In this document: piece by piece, positions 1 to 13,020 of the stretch
Numbering within the stretch: the stretch's first letter is position 1
Layout of the letters: every line of letters starts with the position of its first letter
NCBI GenBank assembly: GCA_963680875.1
Contig: OY804579.1
Coordinates: 25,777,804-25,841,803, forward strand
Reading direction: 5' to 3'
Length of the DNA stretch: 64,000 nt
From: Bathymodiolus brooksi
Lineage: Eukaryota > Mollusca > Bivalvia > Mytilida > Modiolidae
Made by a program: the position numbers and the translations under genes
The notes under the pieces: model-generated
The model's database searches: none
What the model was told of the DNA's origin: nothing
Seen by the model: only the letters and a program-made list of their open reading frames with translations

Positions 1-590
1 CTGATATTGATGTCAGTGTCACAATGTGTCATCAGTAAAATTGGTATTGATACCATTGCTGTCAGTGTCACAATGTGTCATCAGTAAAATTGGAATTGAT
101 ATTGATGTCAGTGTCACAATGTGTCATCAGTAAAATTGGTATTGATATCATTGATGTCAGTGTCACAATGTGTCATCAGTAAAATTGGTATTGATATCAT
201 TGATGTCAGTGTCAATGTGTCATCAGTAAAATTGGCATTGATACCATTGATGTCAGTGTCACAATGTGTCATCAGTAAAATTGGTATTGATATCATTGAT
301 GTCAGTGTCACAATGTGTCATCAGTAAAATTGGTTTTGATACCATTGATGTCAGTGTCACAATGTGTCATCAGTAAAACTCGTGTTGATATCATTGATGT
401 CAGTGTCACAATCTGTCATCAGTATAACTCGTATTGATATCATTGATGTTAGTGTCACAATCTGTCATCAGTAATATTGGTATAAGTATTGTTGAGCTCA
501 GTGTAACAATGTGTCATTAATCAAATTGATATTGGTAATGTTGAGGGCGCTGTCGTAATGTATAATCAGTACAAATGATATTGGCAATGT
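1..590. repeat. 49-bp minisatellite, about 12 units, cut by the window edge
   Basis: The unit is built around 'gtcacaatgtgtcatcagta' followed by 'aaattggtattgatatcatt'. The period of 49 is measured from successive 'tgtcatcagt' at 122 and 171. Units are near-identical to about 360 and decay from there until about 590. Short open frames on both strands are by-products. Confidence 0.95.
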
Positions 591-1260
591 TGAGGTAATT
601 ACTACAATTTGCCAATTTATATTTGTATAGAACGGCGCGACATTGCTCGAGACTTTCTCTTCCGGACTACTTGTGCAAGACGCCATGGTATTTGAATGCT
701 GGGAAAAAGACTACGATGTTCATTCAATCATATTTGTTCGTTCATCTGACAGATTAATATCTCACGATATTCATATTCATTTTCACTTTCACAAGGACAT
801 AGTTTCAATATTTCCGGCTACTGTATGGTCTAGTACATAAACATATATTGCGCATTTCTTCAAAGAATCGTGGTAGCATAATTATATAGTGACCCGGAAG
901 TATATCATGATATTTGCGAATGAACGGCAAGAAATAACGTAACTTCATGCACACCATGTAGTCGCTTTCAAAGTATTGTAAGAAGAGTTTGAAGATACCT
1001 AATGGATAATCAGAATCCGTTTATCGAGGAAGAACAGACAACACAATGGCCAAAAGAAAAAGTACAAATGGACAAACAACGATCTACAAAACATACATAT
1101 AAAACTAAAGTTCGAGTAACACGAACCACATCAAAAACCGGGGATGAACTCGGGTGCTCCGGAAGGGTAATCAGTTCCTGCTTCACTAATGACACCCATC
1201 GTGTTAATCTAGATACAAACCCGGTGATGAGTGATGAATGAGGAAAGGACCGGAAAGTGT
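591..1260. other. no gene recognised
   Basis: Unique-looking sequence between the 49-bp array and a retroelement fragment. Short open frames on both strands have no family features. It probably belongs in part to the flank of the retroelement fragment at 1261-1720. Confidence 0.4.
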
Positions 1261-1720
1261 TTACGACAAGTGGAACATATCCGTGGTCCGTTGTGACACA
1301 GATATTCCATAACGGTCAACCAAGTCATGGTGGCGACTGTGAAACTTTCGAAGTGATGACTTCAAGTTAGCTAAGAGGAACTCTTGGTTCAGTAGCTTCC
1401 TTGTTAGCAGCAACCCTCTATAAAGGAAATCGTGATAGGAACCACAAGCTCTCGAATATCGTATCAACTGAGAGATATATACTCCATCTGCAGGTGCTGC
1501 TGGAATGTTGCTACATATGAATAGAAAGTTCGCAATGAGAAAATTTAAATCATCTCTTATTTCGTAAGGTTTCGTTCTTTAACCGCCCCTCACTGTCAAT
1601 TTCGAGATGTAGGTCAAGGTATGAAGCAGACCTATCTGTATCTGTGGTATCCTTTATTTCAAGCTCAATGGGATAGATGTAATAAATGTGTTGATCTTAA
1701 TTCAATCCTTGTTATTTTTT
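1261..1720 (-). pseudogene. Penelope-like reverse transcriptase fragment (C-terminal part, frameshifted)
   Basis: The minus strand can be aligned with the downstream half of the RT protein at 15300-16457. From high to low coordinates: an IYPIELEIKDTTDTDRSASY segment (matching IYPPELEVKETTDT), LDLHLEIDSEGRL, then after stops and frameshifts LIRYSRACGSYHDFLYRG (matching LIRYARASSNYSDFLKRH), KLLNQ and LRKFHSRHHDLVDRYG. Stops and shifts make it a dead copy of the same broad family, clearly diverged from the 15.3-kb copy and in opposite orientation. The catalytic motifs would lie above 1720 and are not found. Confidence 0.75.
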
Positions 1721-1960
1721 TGCAATCAGTTTCCATTTATTTGTTAGATAAACTTATCTCGCACATAAATCGTTTGTACGGGACATTTATCACGTCTCGC
1801 CTGTCGTATTACTGGTCGTCGCTATCGCAACTCGCAGTGATACCATTGCCCACTACAGGCTTGACCTCATACACAATATTGTACAAATACACTATGTATA
1901 GTTCATCGAGCGCACCTCCCCTTGGCTAAACCTCACCATTCTGTTTGTTGTTTGATTGTG

Positions 1961-2200
1961 ATTAACGCCACTTCCAACAATATTTCAGTTATATCGCGGC
2001 AGTCAGTTGTATTGATGAAGGAAATCGGAGGACCCGGAGAAAACCATCGACCTGTCGGAAGTCACTGACAAACTTTATCATATAATGTTGTACACCTCGC
2101 CCTGATCGAGATTCGAACTCACAACATTAGTGGTGATAGGCAATGATTGCATAGGTAGTTGTAAATCCAACTACCATACGATGACGATCAAGACACCCCC
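1961..2200 (-). mobile_element. tRNA-derived SINE, near full length
   Basis: On the minus strand it starts with a tRNA-like head (A-box-like 'tggtagttgg', B-box-like 'gttcgaatctc'), then a body containing 'gtcagtgacttcc', and a tail with 'gaaatattgttggaagtggc'. Related pieces occur at 6455-6533, 9440-9655, 11261-11426, 29030-29185 and 42930-43060, so this is a dispersed family. Confidence 0.75.
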
Positions 2201-2221
2201 CACCCCGCCATGTTTTTAAGC

Positions 2222-3110
2222 GTCTGCATATATGCCATTAACGAAAAATGACAGACCCCATAACGGCAGGCCGCATGTGACGTCACAACGTCAAGACAGA
2301 CATGTACGCCTTATTCACCTCCGGAACCGTATGATAACGGCTGGTGACACCTGGTCTAGCAAACTACCGAATTTCAGGTCAGACTGTTCACAGAAGATTA
2401 AGTGAATCTGGATTCCGAACTAGGCGTCCGATGGTAGGACCAATCCTTAAGCAACGCCATAGGACCGCGAGACTAGCCTGGTGCACGCCGTTGTTGGAGG
2501 CTTCACACATGGCAACACATCCTTGTTAGTGATGAATCTCGATTTTCACTTTGTTTTAGCGATGGACGTTATGGTTTGTACTACAGGCGTGGGGAACGTT
2601 TTACGGACCAGTGTATGTACGAATCGGCGGAAGTGTAATGGAATTTGTCATGATGGTCGCACTCAGCTCAAAATTGTTTAAGGAACATTGAATGCCGTAA
2701 AATACAGAGATGATATTATTGGTTCTATCGTTCTGCTCTTTCTGCAACAGCGACATTTGATCACGTCTTTCAACATGACAATGCAAGATGTCACGTGGTT
2801 CATGTTTGTCAAGACTTTCTGAACCAGAATCACATCCGTGTTCTTCCTTGGCCGGCATTATCACCGGATCTGTCACCAATTGAACATTTATGGGATGAAC
2901 TCGGTACATGTGTTTGCCACCGTCAAAATCCACTTAAACACTACAGGACCTGCGTTACGCACTTGTGCACGAGTAGAACAACATCCCACAAGCCTTTATC
3001 CAACGATTGATTGGTTCTATGCGTCAGAGATGCGAGGCTACCGTTGCTGCAAGAAGTGGTCACACACGTTACTGAACTCCGCAAACCTCCATACTGCATG
3101 ACAATTTCTG
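2222..3110 (+). pseudogene. Tc1/mariner-type transposase, dead copy
   Basis: Conceptual translation in shifting frames gives RPHVTSQRQDRHVRLIHLRN (DNA-binding end), MNLDFHFVLAMD (decayed D-E-S-R-F block with the first catalytic Asp), FQHDNARCHV (second Asp), and PWPALSPDLSPIEHLWDELG (third catalytic region) in the order of a Tc1-like DDE transposase. There are at least two frameshifts and several stops, so no functional protein. Terminal inverted repeats were not located. Confidence 0.85.
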
Positions 3111-4410
3111 TTTGTCCATGATTTGTTCTGATAATGATGATGAGAAATTTTGTTGATATTGCCTTATTGGCTATGTCCATATGAATCTAAATTATACGAT
3201 TTTTGTCGATTTTTTTTCTCTATGTAAAACATTTTGAGCATCAAACCCTTGCATCATTTCTTTTGTTGACTTGTATATTTTTAGGGCTGTTCATGCCCAA
3301 GTGTGAATTGTTGCAGCATTTTTGTTTCATTCAAGGTTTCATTTAAAAATTGTGAGAAAGCTATGTCAATAATAATAGACATAATTGGGGTATTGTCTGT
3401 AAGCCTATTTATCTACCTCTAGAAAATTCCAAAATGTTGCCCTTTTATTGTTCCTTACAAGTTTATGCGGCCTTACGCAAATCCGGCCTTATATCAAATG
3501 GATGTTCCGGCCGTGAGATATATTTAGAATACGCTATTATAAACTACTACGCTAATATATATTTGTGACTATGATTTTAGGGAAAAGAATAATTGAAAAA
3601 TAAAAGTTGTATTTAAATTTAGAATATTATTTAAATATTCATGGGTATGATGAATAAAATAATGTATTCAGATTATTAGCATAAATATTCATGACATATT
3701 GGAACTTGTAGTGTTTTCACAAGATTTACTCCTAACTGAATATGAAAAGCCATATTAAATCGTTATTATTTTAACAATTTTTTAATTAGTAATTTTTGGT
3801 AATAATGACGGAAATCATTTCCATTGAAGTTGATGATTAGAAAAACAATTCAGGTTGATATACCAAGCTGTCAACAAGCGAATTCCTTAGATGTTCTCTT
3901 GCAATTAATTATCATTTGTTTAATAGTCGTATAATTGCACTGGCAGTATGATTATAAGGGTTACCAAAAAGTAAAAGGAAGCCATACTATAAATTACTCA
4001 AAAAGTACTCCATTTCTTTTGATGAAATAATTAATTAATTACTCAAATCATCACAATGTGTCGTTTTATCGTATGTATCGTATATATCCATAGATACACA
4101 TCATTCTTAACTGAGGCCGTATCAACTAAGGCCGCATTTGTTTAAGGCCGGATTGTTTTAAGGCCGGATCATCTCCAAAGCCTGCCAAATAGGTCCACAA
4201 ATATGTCTCTTAGCTTTTAAAAATTCATTGTTTCATATATCTTTTCACTTTTTCCTTTAATATTAAATGAATTGTATCATTTTGTGTGTTTTATGTTGCG
4301 ACATTGCAAGACAATTAAACGAAAGTTTCAACGTAGGTAAGATGTCATAAAATGAATGAATGTAAGTGGTGTGTATTTCTATAAAACACATATTTAAGAT
4401 AAGATCAAAT
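3111..4410. other. AT-rich gene-free stretch; candidate inverted GGCCGG-motif element (about 3460-4190)
   Basis: No coding signal. Two short clusters of 'aaggccgcat' and 'aaggccggat' stand in inverted orientation at 3467-3522 and 4112-4170 and could be the ends of a decayed 0.7-kb element; the AT-rich centre shows no gene. Confidence 0.35.
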
Positions 4411-4491
4411 ATGATATTGGTTTTCGTCAGAACAATGTCACATTTTGTCATTAGTAAAATGTATATTGTGTTTGTTGAAGTCAATGACACA
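4411..4491. repeat. isolated relic of the 49-bp minisatellite
   Basis: 'aacaatgtcacattttgtca' followed by 'ttagtaaaatg' and 'gtcaatgacaca' resembles one to two units of the array at 1-590, 3.8 kb away. Between them lie the retroelement, SINE and Tc1 sequences, which suggests the array once reached further. Confidence 0.5.
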
Positions 4492-4898
4492 TGTTTGTGT
4501 GATTCGTTTATTGTCATTGTTATCTATATTTGTGGATTAACTGAAAAAGAAATGCTTATGATCACGTGATATTGTCGTTAAAATGAAACGGTTAAACGCT
4601 TTTAAATGGCTAAAACCTAAATTTGGATTCCCAGTTGTTAGGAGTTTACTGTCGATAATTATAAATAGAAATGTCTACCCGGGACACTAACTTAATTTTG
4701 AAATCTGTGATGTTTATTACTGTATGCTGTACTTATTTAATGTGTACTTACCCGGGCACTGAATTCATTGCTTTTTGGTACATACAAAATTACTGTATCG
4801 TAAAAAACAAAGTATTCAATGTTCTTACTATGTTAGGTTTATTTTGTTTTAGATTTTTTTCTGTTTCATTTAATATTGACCATAACAACTTTTTACAG

Positions 4899-5146
4899 TG
4901 CTGGAAAGGTTCAGTCAGTAGATAAATACATCCCTGGGACAGGCATGATCTGGGCTGCAGAGAGTTGGGAATGTCAAGGTACTGAAGATACTGTAGAATC
5001 ATGCAAAAACTTCCCAGGCGTCAAGTCTAGATGCAACCATTCACAGGATGTCGGCGTATACTGTCATGATATTACTACAAAGATAACATCTACTGTAACC
5101 ATGACAACACAGCAATCAACGACATATGAGAACACAAGCAGTTCAG
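4899..5146 (+). CDS. exon A: C-terminal half of an SRCR domain plus Thr/Ser-rich linker
   Basis: The acceptor 'ttttacag' precedes 4899 and the donor 'cag|gtttgt' follows 5146. The frame gives the second half of an SRCR domain: a Y-x-PGTGxIWAAESWEC stretch, then ESC, SRC and GVYC, which are the four cysteines expected in this half. About 25 residues rich in Thr and Ser follow (DITTKITSTVTMTTQQS), a likely O-glycosylated spacer. The exon starts on the third base of a codon and ends on the first base of a Gly codon completed by exon B. The first half of this SRCR domain, including its two N-terminal cysteines, was not found between 1 and 4898, so it should lie upstream of the window. Confidence 0.88.
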
Positions 5147-5334
5147 GTTTGTTTTAAAATTGAAAAACAATATTATTGGACTAAACGTTACCCGCCCGTA
5201 CAAGTTTTAATTGTATTCCCATCATAGGGACAGTTACAAACAACATATTGCATATACAGTCATGTACCTAATGTAAAAGAGAGTCGACATGTCATTTAAT
5301 CATAGTAAAGATTGCTCAGTTCCTTCCAATTCGT

Positions 5335-5695
5335 TAACAAACATTGCTCCTATAGGAAATTCTTGTTCCTGGTTGGTCAATTAAAAAAAACCTCTTCTCC
5401 TCTGAAACTGCATTGCCATACCGCACCTTGGTAAAAAGGCATTAATGTAGGGTCCTTTATTAAGAATACTGATTTCGTTCCGATCCATTAACAAACATGG
5501 CCGCCATAGACAACTTTTGTTTCTGGTTGGACGATTTCTAAAAATGTTCTCCTCTGAAACCCCTTGGCCAAATGAACTGAAATTCGTAGGAGGCATCTAT
5601 GGAAGGTCATCTATAAAGATTGCTAATTTTATCCCGATCTGTTAAAAAACATGGCCGCCAAAGGCAATTCTTGTTTCTGATTGGTCGTTATTTTT
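5335..5695. repeat. about 154-bp imperfect repeat, three copies, in intron A-B
   Basis: Copies begin near 5335, 5490 and 5643 with 'taacaaacatggccgcca' (variants) followed by 'ttcttgtttctggttggtc'. The spacing is 155 and 153 bp. The copies differ by many substitutions. The rest of intron A-B (5147-5334 and 5696-6195) shows nothing recognisable. Confidence 0.7.
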
Positions 5696-6155
5696 TATGG
5701 TACAACTTTCATATTTTGTTTGTTTATTTAACGAAATGTGGCGTATAGCATGAGGTCACCGTGACATTGCCTGTTGACCTCAAGTTCAGATAATTAGCTT
5801 TTTATCATTCAATTATGACTGCGGCAAAACTTTATTTCATTGTGAGACGACGTACGTGCCTTTATATTTTGTATATATGTGATTTAGGATATGCAAGAGT
5901 GACGCGTATAAGAATGAAATCACTGTGACATTCAACTTACACCACAAGTTCAAATAATTGATCTGAACCCATATGAAAGGGAGATGTGTACCTCAGGTTT
6001 TTATTATTTAATAATTTGTATGTTAAACCAAATACAGAGGGGGTATTGTGTGAACTTTGCTAGCAATACCTCTAGTAGTAATAGTGGCGAATTCTACCTA
6101 AGTATTTTAATTTTGTATACCAGTTGTAAATATATGCAACTAAGGCATCCATTAA

Positions 6156-7950
<1,795 letters not shown>

Positions 7951-9439
7951 AGATGCCAGTCAAAAATCAATTACAGGGGATGCTTGCTGTTTTTGAACCA
8001 TTAGATAGAGCTCAATCTAAGAAGAACTTTGAGCCTTCATTTGTAAAAATCGGATGAAGGGTTCAAAAGTTATGAGCATCTGAAATTGCCTATTTTTGGT
8101 CGATAATTTTCCAAAGATGGCCGCCATCAATAATGGTTTTAATGACTGTTTTAGAGTTCTGATTTTTTGTGTAAACAGCAGATAATGTCTCTACTTTTGT
8201 TTTTTCCCATAGATTATAAGTTATTCTGTCAGAAAAATGAAACTGAACATGCTTGAAGTGATATTTGCTATTTGTTTTACTGTCCAAAATGTATGGCGGA
8301 GCCACTTTTGATCTTGACCGAAAGGTCCATATGGCTCACATTGCCATAATTTTGTCAGAAAATAACTTATCTGACATCATAATAGAAGAAATTGTGTGTA
8401 GAAATACTTGTTTTGTGTGCAATTATAACATATGAATCACCTTTTACATCTTTTTGTGGAATTATGAATCCATAAAGGTGGGTGTGCAATTAGTGTTCAA
8501 CACTATTTGAGAATGGCACCGTTTCACAGCAGTTATATGGGAAAATGACACAAAAAGCTTCATATTTCCTAAACTAAAAGTGATATCCGCACAAAATTTT
8601 GAAGGTAATACCACAGTGTTGTGCACGTTCTGTTGGACGTGATGTTTTTTTTGTCGACGCAAGAAATGGCAGCCATTTTGTTCAAAATGGCCGCCATTTT
8701 TTCATAAAATTCATCAAACAGGGAACCTGTTCCAAGATAATTTGATAATTTTTTTTATCAATATAATTAATATCACTGAAAAAATGGATATGGAGATTTG
8801 TACCAATGACCTCTTATTTGTTTTAGCATTTTATTAAGGAATAATTGTCATATTGGTGACCATTTTGAAAACAAAATGGCTGCCATTGCTTTAAAATTCG
8901 TTGCTCAAATTTACGTTTTTTATGATTACTCTATTGTTTCTAGTCAGAATTTGATCATCAAGGTATCAAATTAAAGATATTTTAATAATCTATAACCTCA
9001 AGTAACTAATAAATTAAACTGAATACTTTTCATACCAATATGTAATCCCCCATGGGGTGAAGATTCCAGACACCTAGTACTACCACTTGCCGAAAGTTTA
9101 ACTGGTCAGCTTGATATATATATATATACATGTGTAGGTGTTTTTGCTTTCCTACCTCAATGTCTTGCTATCATGATGTAGCTGTACAATTGCTGAAAGT
9201 GATGGTATATGCAACAATCACCCAACAAGCATGATAGTGAAACACCTCTAAACTAAACTTCCTTAAGACCAGCTTGTGTTTAAAATAGATGGATATTATT
9301 TGCACGCTTTACACATTTCCTACGAAAGGCTACATATGGAACTTTATTTAAAATAAAGTTTATGTTGTTTATATAGGATGCTGTTTATATTCAGGTTTCC
9401 CTTGATTGCAATTTGAGCAAGTAAATTTGTTTCAGTCTT

Positions 9440-9655
9440 ACTCTCCATGCCATTCGAATCCCGCTCATGGTAACTTAAGGTGTACTTGATACCACATTAT
9501 TGTGTGATAAAATTCGTCAGTGACTTGCAACAGGTATGTGGTTTTCTCCAGGTACTCTGGTTTACGCCACCAATAAAAGTGACCACCACAATATAACTGA
9601 AATATTGTTGAAAATGAAAGTGGCATTAAACACCATAACCCAACTCTCCGACTCC
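9440..9655 (+). mobile_element. tRNA-derived SINE inside the 5-kb insertion
   Basis: A B-box-like 'cattcgaatcccgc' is followed by the SINE body 'cgtcagtgacttgcaacagg' and the tail 'gaaatattgttgaaaatgaa' then 'gtggcattaaacacc'. It is on the plus strand, opposite to the other copies. Confidence 0.7.
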
Positions 9656-11012
9656 ATGTCAAAGTTTCAGTCTTGCTCATTACTATTCTAATTTGCTTCT
9701 TAAAACATGTTCAATGAAAACAACAACAAAATATTAAGTTCATTCATTTATCATTTAGGAAATATCTGGTGTATTTTTTAAATACATCATCTATTGTCAC
9801 ATGTATTGTGGTCTGAATAAGTCCAGCTACATGTAAAACTAAATATATAATAAATTATTCTTCAATAGAGACCAGAACTCCCAACCATCTGTAAAGAAAA
9901 ATATTAATGAAATTTTCAACATAGTGTATTAGTAATGAACCAGAACAACTAATGAAGACAAAATGTTGGCCAGCAACATTTTTCATCTCTTTATTGAATA
10001 TTTAATTATGATATAAATTATGGACTCAGCTGTAAATTATCCTGCAGGCTGCAGTCCTATGTTCAGGTAATATCCCAAGGCCAGCTTGGATCACATGTCT
10101 TTGACCAGCAAAGCATACTGTCAGGTGAACTGGAAAAAAACCCAGAAGGGACCACAAAGATACAGTTCTAACTACATATTATCATTTCATAACTACTATT
10201 TTAATAAATATAAATTCACAATGTATTTAAGCAAAAAAAATTACCAGTGTTTCAACTTTTTAGTATTGACCCCAACTTTTCGTGTCTCAAGTTTTTATTG
10301 ACATTTTTGGACAAAGTTAAAGTCAGATCCTTGTTCTGTATAACCTACAATGTAGGTAAAAATATATTATATATGTTTTGTCTACTTATACTACCTTCCC
10401 CTTTTCGAGAATATTAGTAGAAACACTGGTATTTTTGTTCATTGGTCTTATCTATTTTTCCTTAAAAGTACCATGGCTTATCAATAAAATAAATGATAAA
10501 TAGTTTGATGTATTGGTTTTAATGTCACTTGTCACATCTTGTTATTCTGGCCACGAATTCATCATCCCATGCAAAAGACAAAGAAAAAAACCACTTTTCT
10601 TCTTATCTGTAGTTAGCAACCATTACACTGACCCATATATATATATATTTATTACATAATGATTTTATTTAAGCAATTTTATTGGCTATCATGCTGTCAC
10701 CTGACATTCCGTAAAATTTGATATTGCTTGATTAAAACTTGTATTGACTTGGGTTTCACTTTCGTTTTCCATTGCATTATGTATGACGTCATAATGAAGT
10801 GATTAATTTCATATTGACTTGGTTTCACTAAAGGCTTCGGTGATTATCGTTTTTAAGGTCCATAAAAACTTGTATTGACCTCAGCAAAGACTATAATTGT
10901 ATAATATATATATATATATATATATACAGCAAACATTACACTGACCCATATATATATATATATATATACATCTCACCAATTGATGTGATAATTTTCATAA
11001 AATAAAACTAAC

Positions 11013-11156
11013 CGGTATAATCCTTGTTTGTTAACAAACAGTAGATCATATCTCTGTTGATGGCATGTGACATCAAGTACTGTTTACAAATATCATTCAG
11101 CTCACTTGTGCTTGACTGGTTGAAATTCTGTAGCAGATCATGCAGAAGTGATTGAC
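11013..11156 (-). CDS. candidate exon 2 of an unknown gene in the 5-kb insertion
   Basis: On the minus strand the acceptor 'tctctgcag' precedes and the donor 'accg|gttagt' follows. Only one of three frames is open, and it is exactly the frame left by the candidate first exon at 12470-12380 (Gly codon G|GT). The translation begins GQSLLHDLLQNFNQSSTSEL and continues NDICKQYLMSHAINRDMIYC then LLTNKDYT, polar and helical, with no family I recognise. It ends one base into a codon; the next exon was not found. An alternative is a chance open frame, but phase and both splice sites agree. Confidence 0.5.
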
Positions 11157-11260
11157 CTGCAGAGAACAAAAACTAAATACTGAATTTAATTATGCCAAAT
11201 ACAAAAGATCATTATAATGTGATGCTTACAAAAAAATTAATTTCATTTCAAGATCTAAAG

Positions 11261-11426
11261 TACCCTGGCCTGAGAAGACCAGACCTTCCGCAAATCTCTG
11301 ACAAACTTTATTACATAATGCTGTATCGAGTGCACCTCGAACCGGACTAGAACTCCTGATTGTGGTAGGCACTAATTGCATATGTAGTTGTAAATCCAAC
11401 TACCATACGATCACGACTGCCCCTTA
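11261..11426 (-). mobile_element. SINE head fragment
   Basis: On the minus strand the tRNA-like head ('gatcgtatggtagttggatt') and body ('gtcagagatttgcggaaggt') match the SINE at 1961-2200; the tail is missing. Confidence 0.65.
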
Positions 11427-11712
11427 AAGAGAAGGTTTCAAATGCAAAAATGAAATTAAATCAAGACTAGTATTTTTCTTTCTTCCAATGTTCAGTCTTT
11501 ACTTCTAAAGTGAGGCATTTTCAGATGCAGAAATACCTAATGATTTCTCCGCCACATTATTTATTGAGTTGCAGACAACTATACATCAAGACAAGCCACT
11601 TCTTCAGGATTAAAATATATTTTCCCATGTTGAATAAAAATAACGCAACATATAAATATGCAATAACATTTTTTTTACTTTTATTTGAATTTAGTATGTA
11701 AATATTTGATGC

Positions 11713-11890
11713 ATACTTGCAATCCAAAGCCCTGGTTGAATAGTTCAAGCAACATAATCTCATTGAAATTAGACCTGGCTTCGAAGAAATTTTCTGCACT
11801 ATAACCTCCAACCTGAAGATAATAGAGCAGAATATTTCTTCTCACATCTAACCAAAATGTCTGTTTTAAAAGCTCAAATTCATGTACCAA
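11713..11890 (-). other. open segment with coding-like composition, in the intron between the two candidate exons
   Basis: The minus-strand translation contains VHEFELLKQTFWLDVRRNIL and AENFFEARSNFNEIMLLELF then NQGFGLQ, followed by a good donor 'caa|gtatgc'. It looks like protein, but its frame (phase 0 at both ends) does not fit the exons at 12380-12470 and 11013-11156. It could be an alternative exon, part of another element, or chance. Confidence 0.3.
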
Positions 11891-12379
11891 CTTTAAAAAA
11901 AAAGCTTTGAATATATAAACAAAAACAAAGCTTTTGAAAAGTTGTCACAGTACACCACCCAGAATATGAATAGAATTAACTTTCTGAAGAGTGAAGACTA
12001 TAATATAAAAAACAAATATTATGTACACATAGAAGAAAGTGTTTTGTGTCTGTAGACTGTATTGACTGATGAAAAAGAGGAAACTCCTAATTTCTAGTGC
12101 TCAGTCATACCCTCATTTTCTAGCTGTTTGGACCAAGCTTGAAACATTTTATTTCCAAATATTTTCCTTAAAGAAAAGAGGAAAACTTTCATCTCTATTT
12201 ACACCCCCCCCCCCCCCCCCCCCCCCTTTTTTCGGTTTGTTTACTTTTCGTCTTTTGTTTTGAACGTAAGTTGGAAGTATTTATAAATTGACAAGAAGTT
12301 TTTCATAAACTACTTAAAAAGAAGCAATGCAAAAAATAAATCGTACGTTTCAAACATTGAGATCAAGGTTTATACATAC

Positions 12380-12470
12380 CTACGGCTACGATAACAGCTG
12401 TATCAGCGTCGTTGACGTTACAAATATTTTCCACTTCCAGTGATGACGTGCGACGTTCTTCTTCAGACAT
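12380..12470 (-). CDS. candidate first exon of an unknown gene in the 5-kb insertion
   Basis: An ATG at 12468-12470 (minus strand) opens an acidic N-terminus, MSEEERRTSSLEVE then NICNVNDADTAVIVAV, and ends at the good donor 'gccgtag|gtatgt'. It joins in phase to 11013-11156. It is only 0.55 kb from the right end of the insertion, reading inward, as expected for a gene carried by a transposon. The function is unknown. Confidence 0.5.
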
Positions 12471-13020
12471 GATGTTTAGCTTCAGGGGTGTTTTAAATAC
12501 GAAAAATCAGCCGTGTTCTCGATCTAATAGGGTTGAGTTGGCATGTTTTCTATGTTGATATTATAATGAAAAATACAAATATCGCCATCGGAGAACGCTA
12601 CTCCAAATTTTTCACTGAATTGTTCATCTTAAAACTTTTCAGAAGACCATTTCCCGTTTGGCATGCGCAGGAAAACGGAAGCGACTGTGACCATGTGCAA
12701 GCTACGAATCTGCGCTTTAATTGGATAATAATTATGGAACTATATAACGTCAGGAACATGCCGGGCAAGGCATTGAAAAGGGGGACCTTGGTGAAAAAAA
12801 CCGTGCCGCGAATGTAAAATTCCGAAAACAGCGATTCCGATTCGAACACGTTATATCTAAACGATTCCATATCAAAAGAAACAAATTTTTTAAAGATTTT
12901 AAACAATGTTTAGATAATTGATTAATGTAAAAAAATTATATCTTTATATTGCATTTTCATGTAAAAGCAGCTACCGGAAAACAAAATAGCGGCCAAAATA
13001 ACGATAAGTCGGCATCTCTA

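Larger units (their letters stand above)
7951..13020 (-). mobile_element. 5.07-kb insertion with terminal inverted repeats and target duplication
   Basis: The left end is 'tacaagaggta|gagatgccag' and the right end 'cggcatctc|tacaagaggta'. The ends are inverted (gagatgcc...ggcatctc) and the flanking 'tacaagaggta' is duplicated (9-11 bp, depending on where the TIR is started). The insertion interrupts one unit of the exon-B array. Inside are two phase-matched minus-strand exons (12470-12380 and 11156-11013), a SINE on each strand, TA-rich microsatellites and a 23-base C run at 12204-12226. No transposase motif was recognised, so the superfamily is open; a 9-11-bp duplication would suit Mutator-like elements. 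Confidence 0.7.

Noticed and set aside
1..590. CRISPR-like repeat/spacer arrangement
   Set aside because: The whole unit repeats, including the would-be spacers, and the DNA is eukaryotic; the same holds for all other arrays in the window.
4671..4925. 84-codon frame with a hydrophobic stretch, as a possible signal-peptide exon of the protease
   Set aside because: It overlaps exon A in another frame, and the SRCR domain of exon A needs its own first half upstream, so a signal peptide cannot join directly here.
8090..8662. Two minus-strand frames of 66-71 codons near the left end of the insertion
   Set aside because: The region has repeated 'aaatggccgccatttt' words. The peptides look fairly protein-like, but no splice sites or phase link to the other exons could be shown.
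12204..12226. Run of 23 C as a structural element
   Set aside because: Homopolymers of this length are often sequencing or assembly artefacts and nothing nearby supports a function.
12598..12906. 102-codon minus-strand frame in the 5-kb insertion
   Set aside because: It lies upstream of the candidate first exon, has AT-driven composition and no family features; more likely the promoter side.
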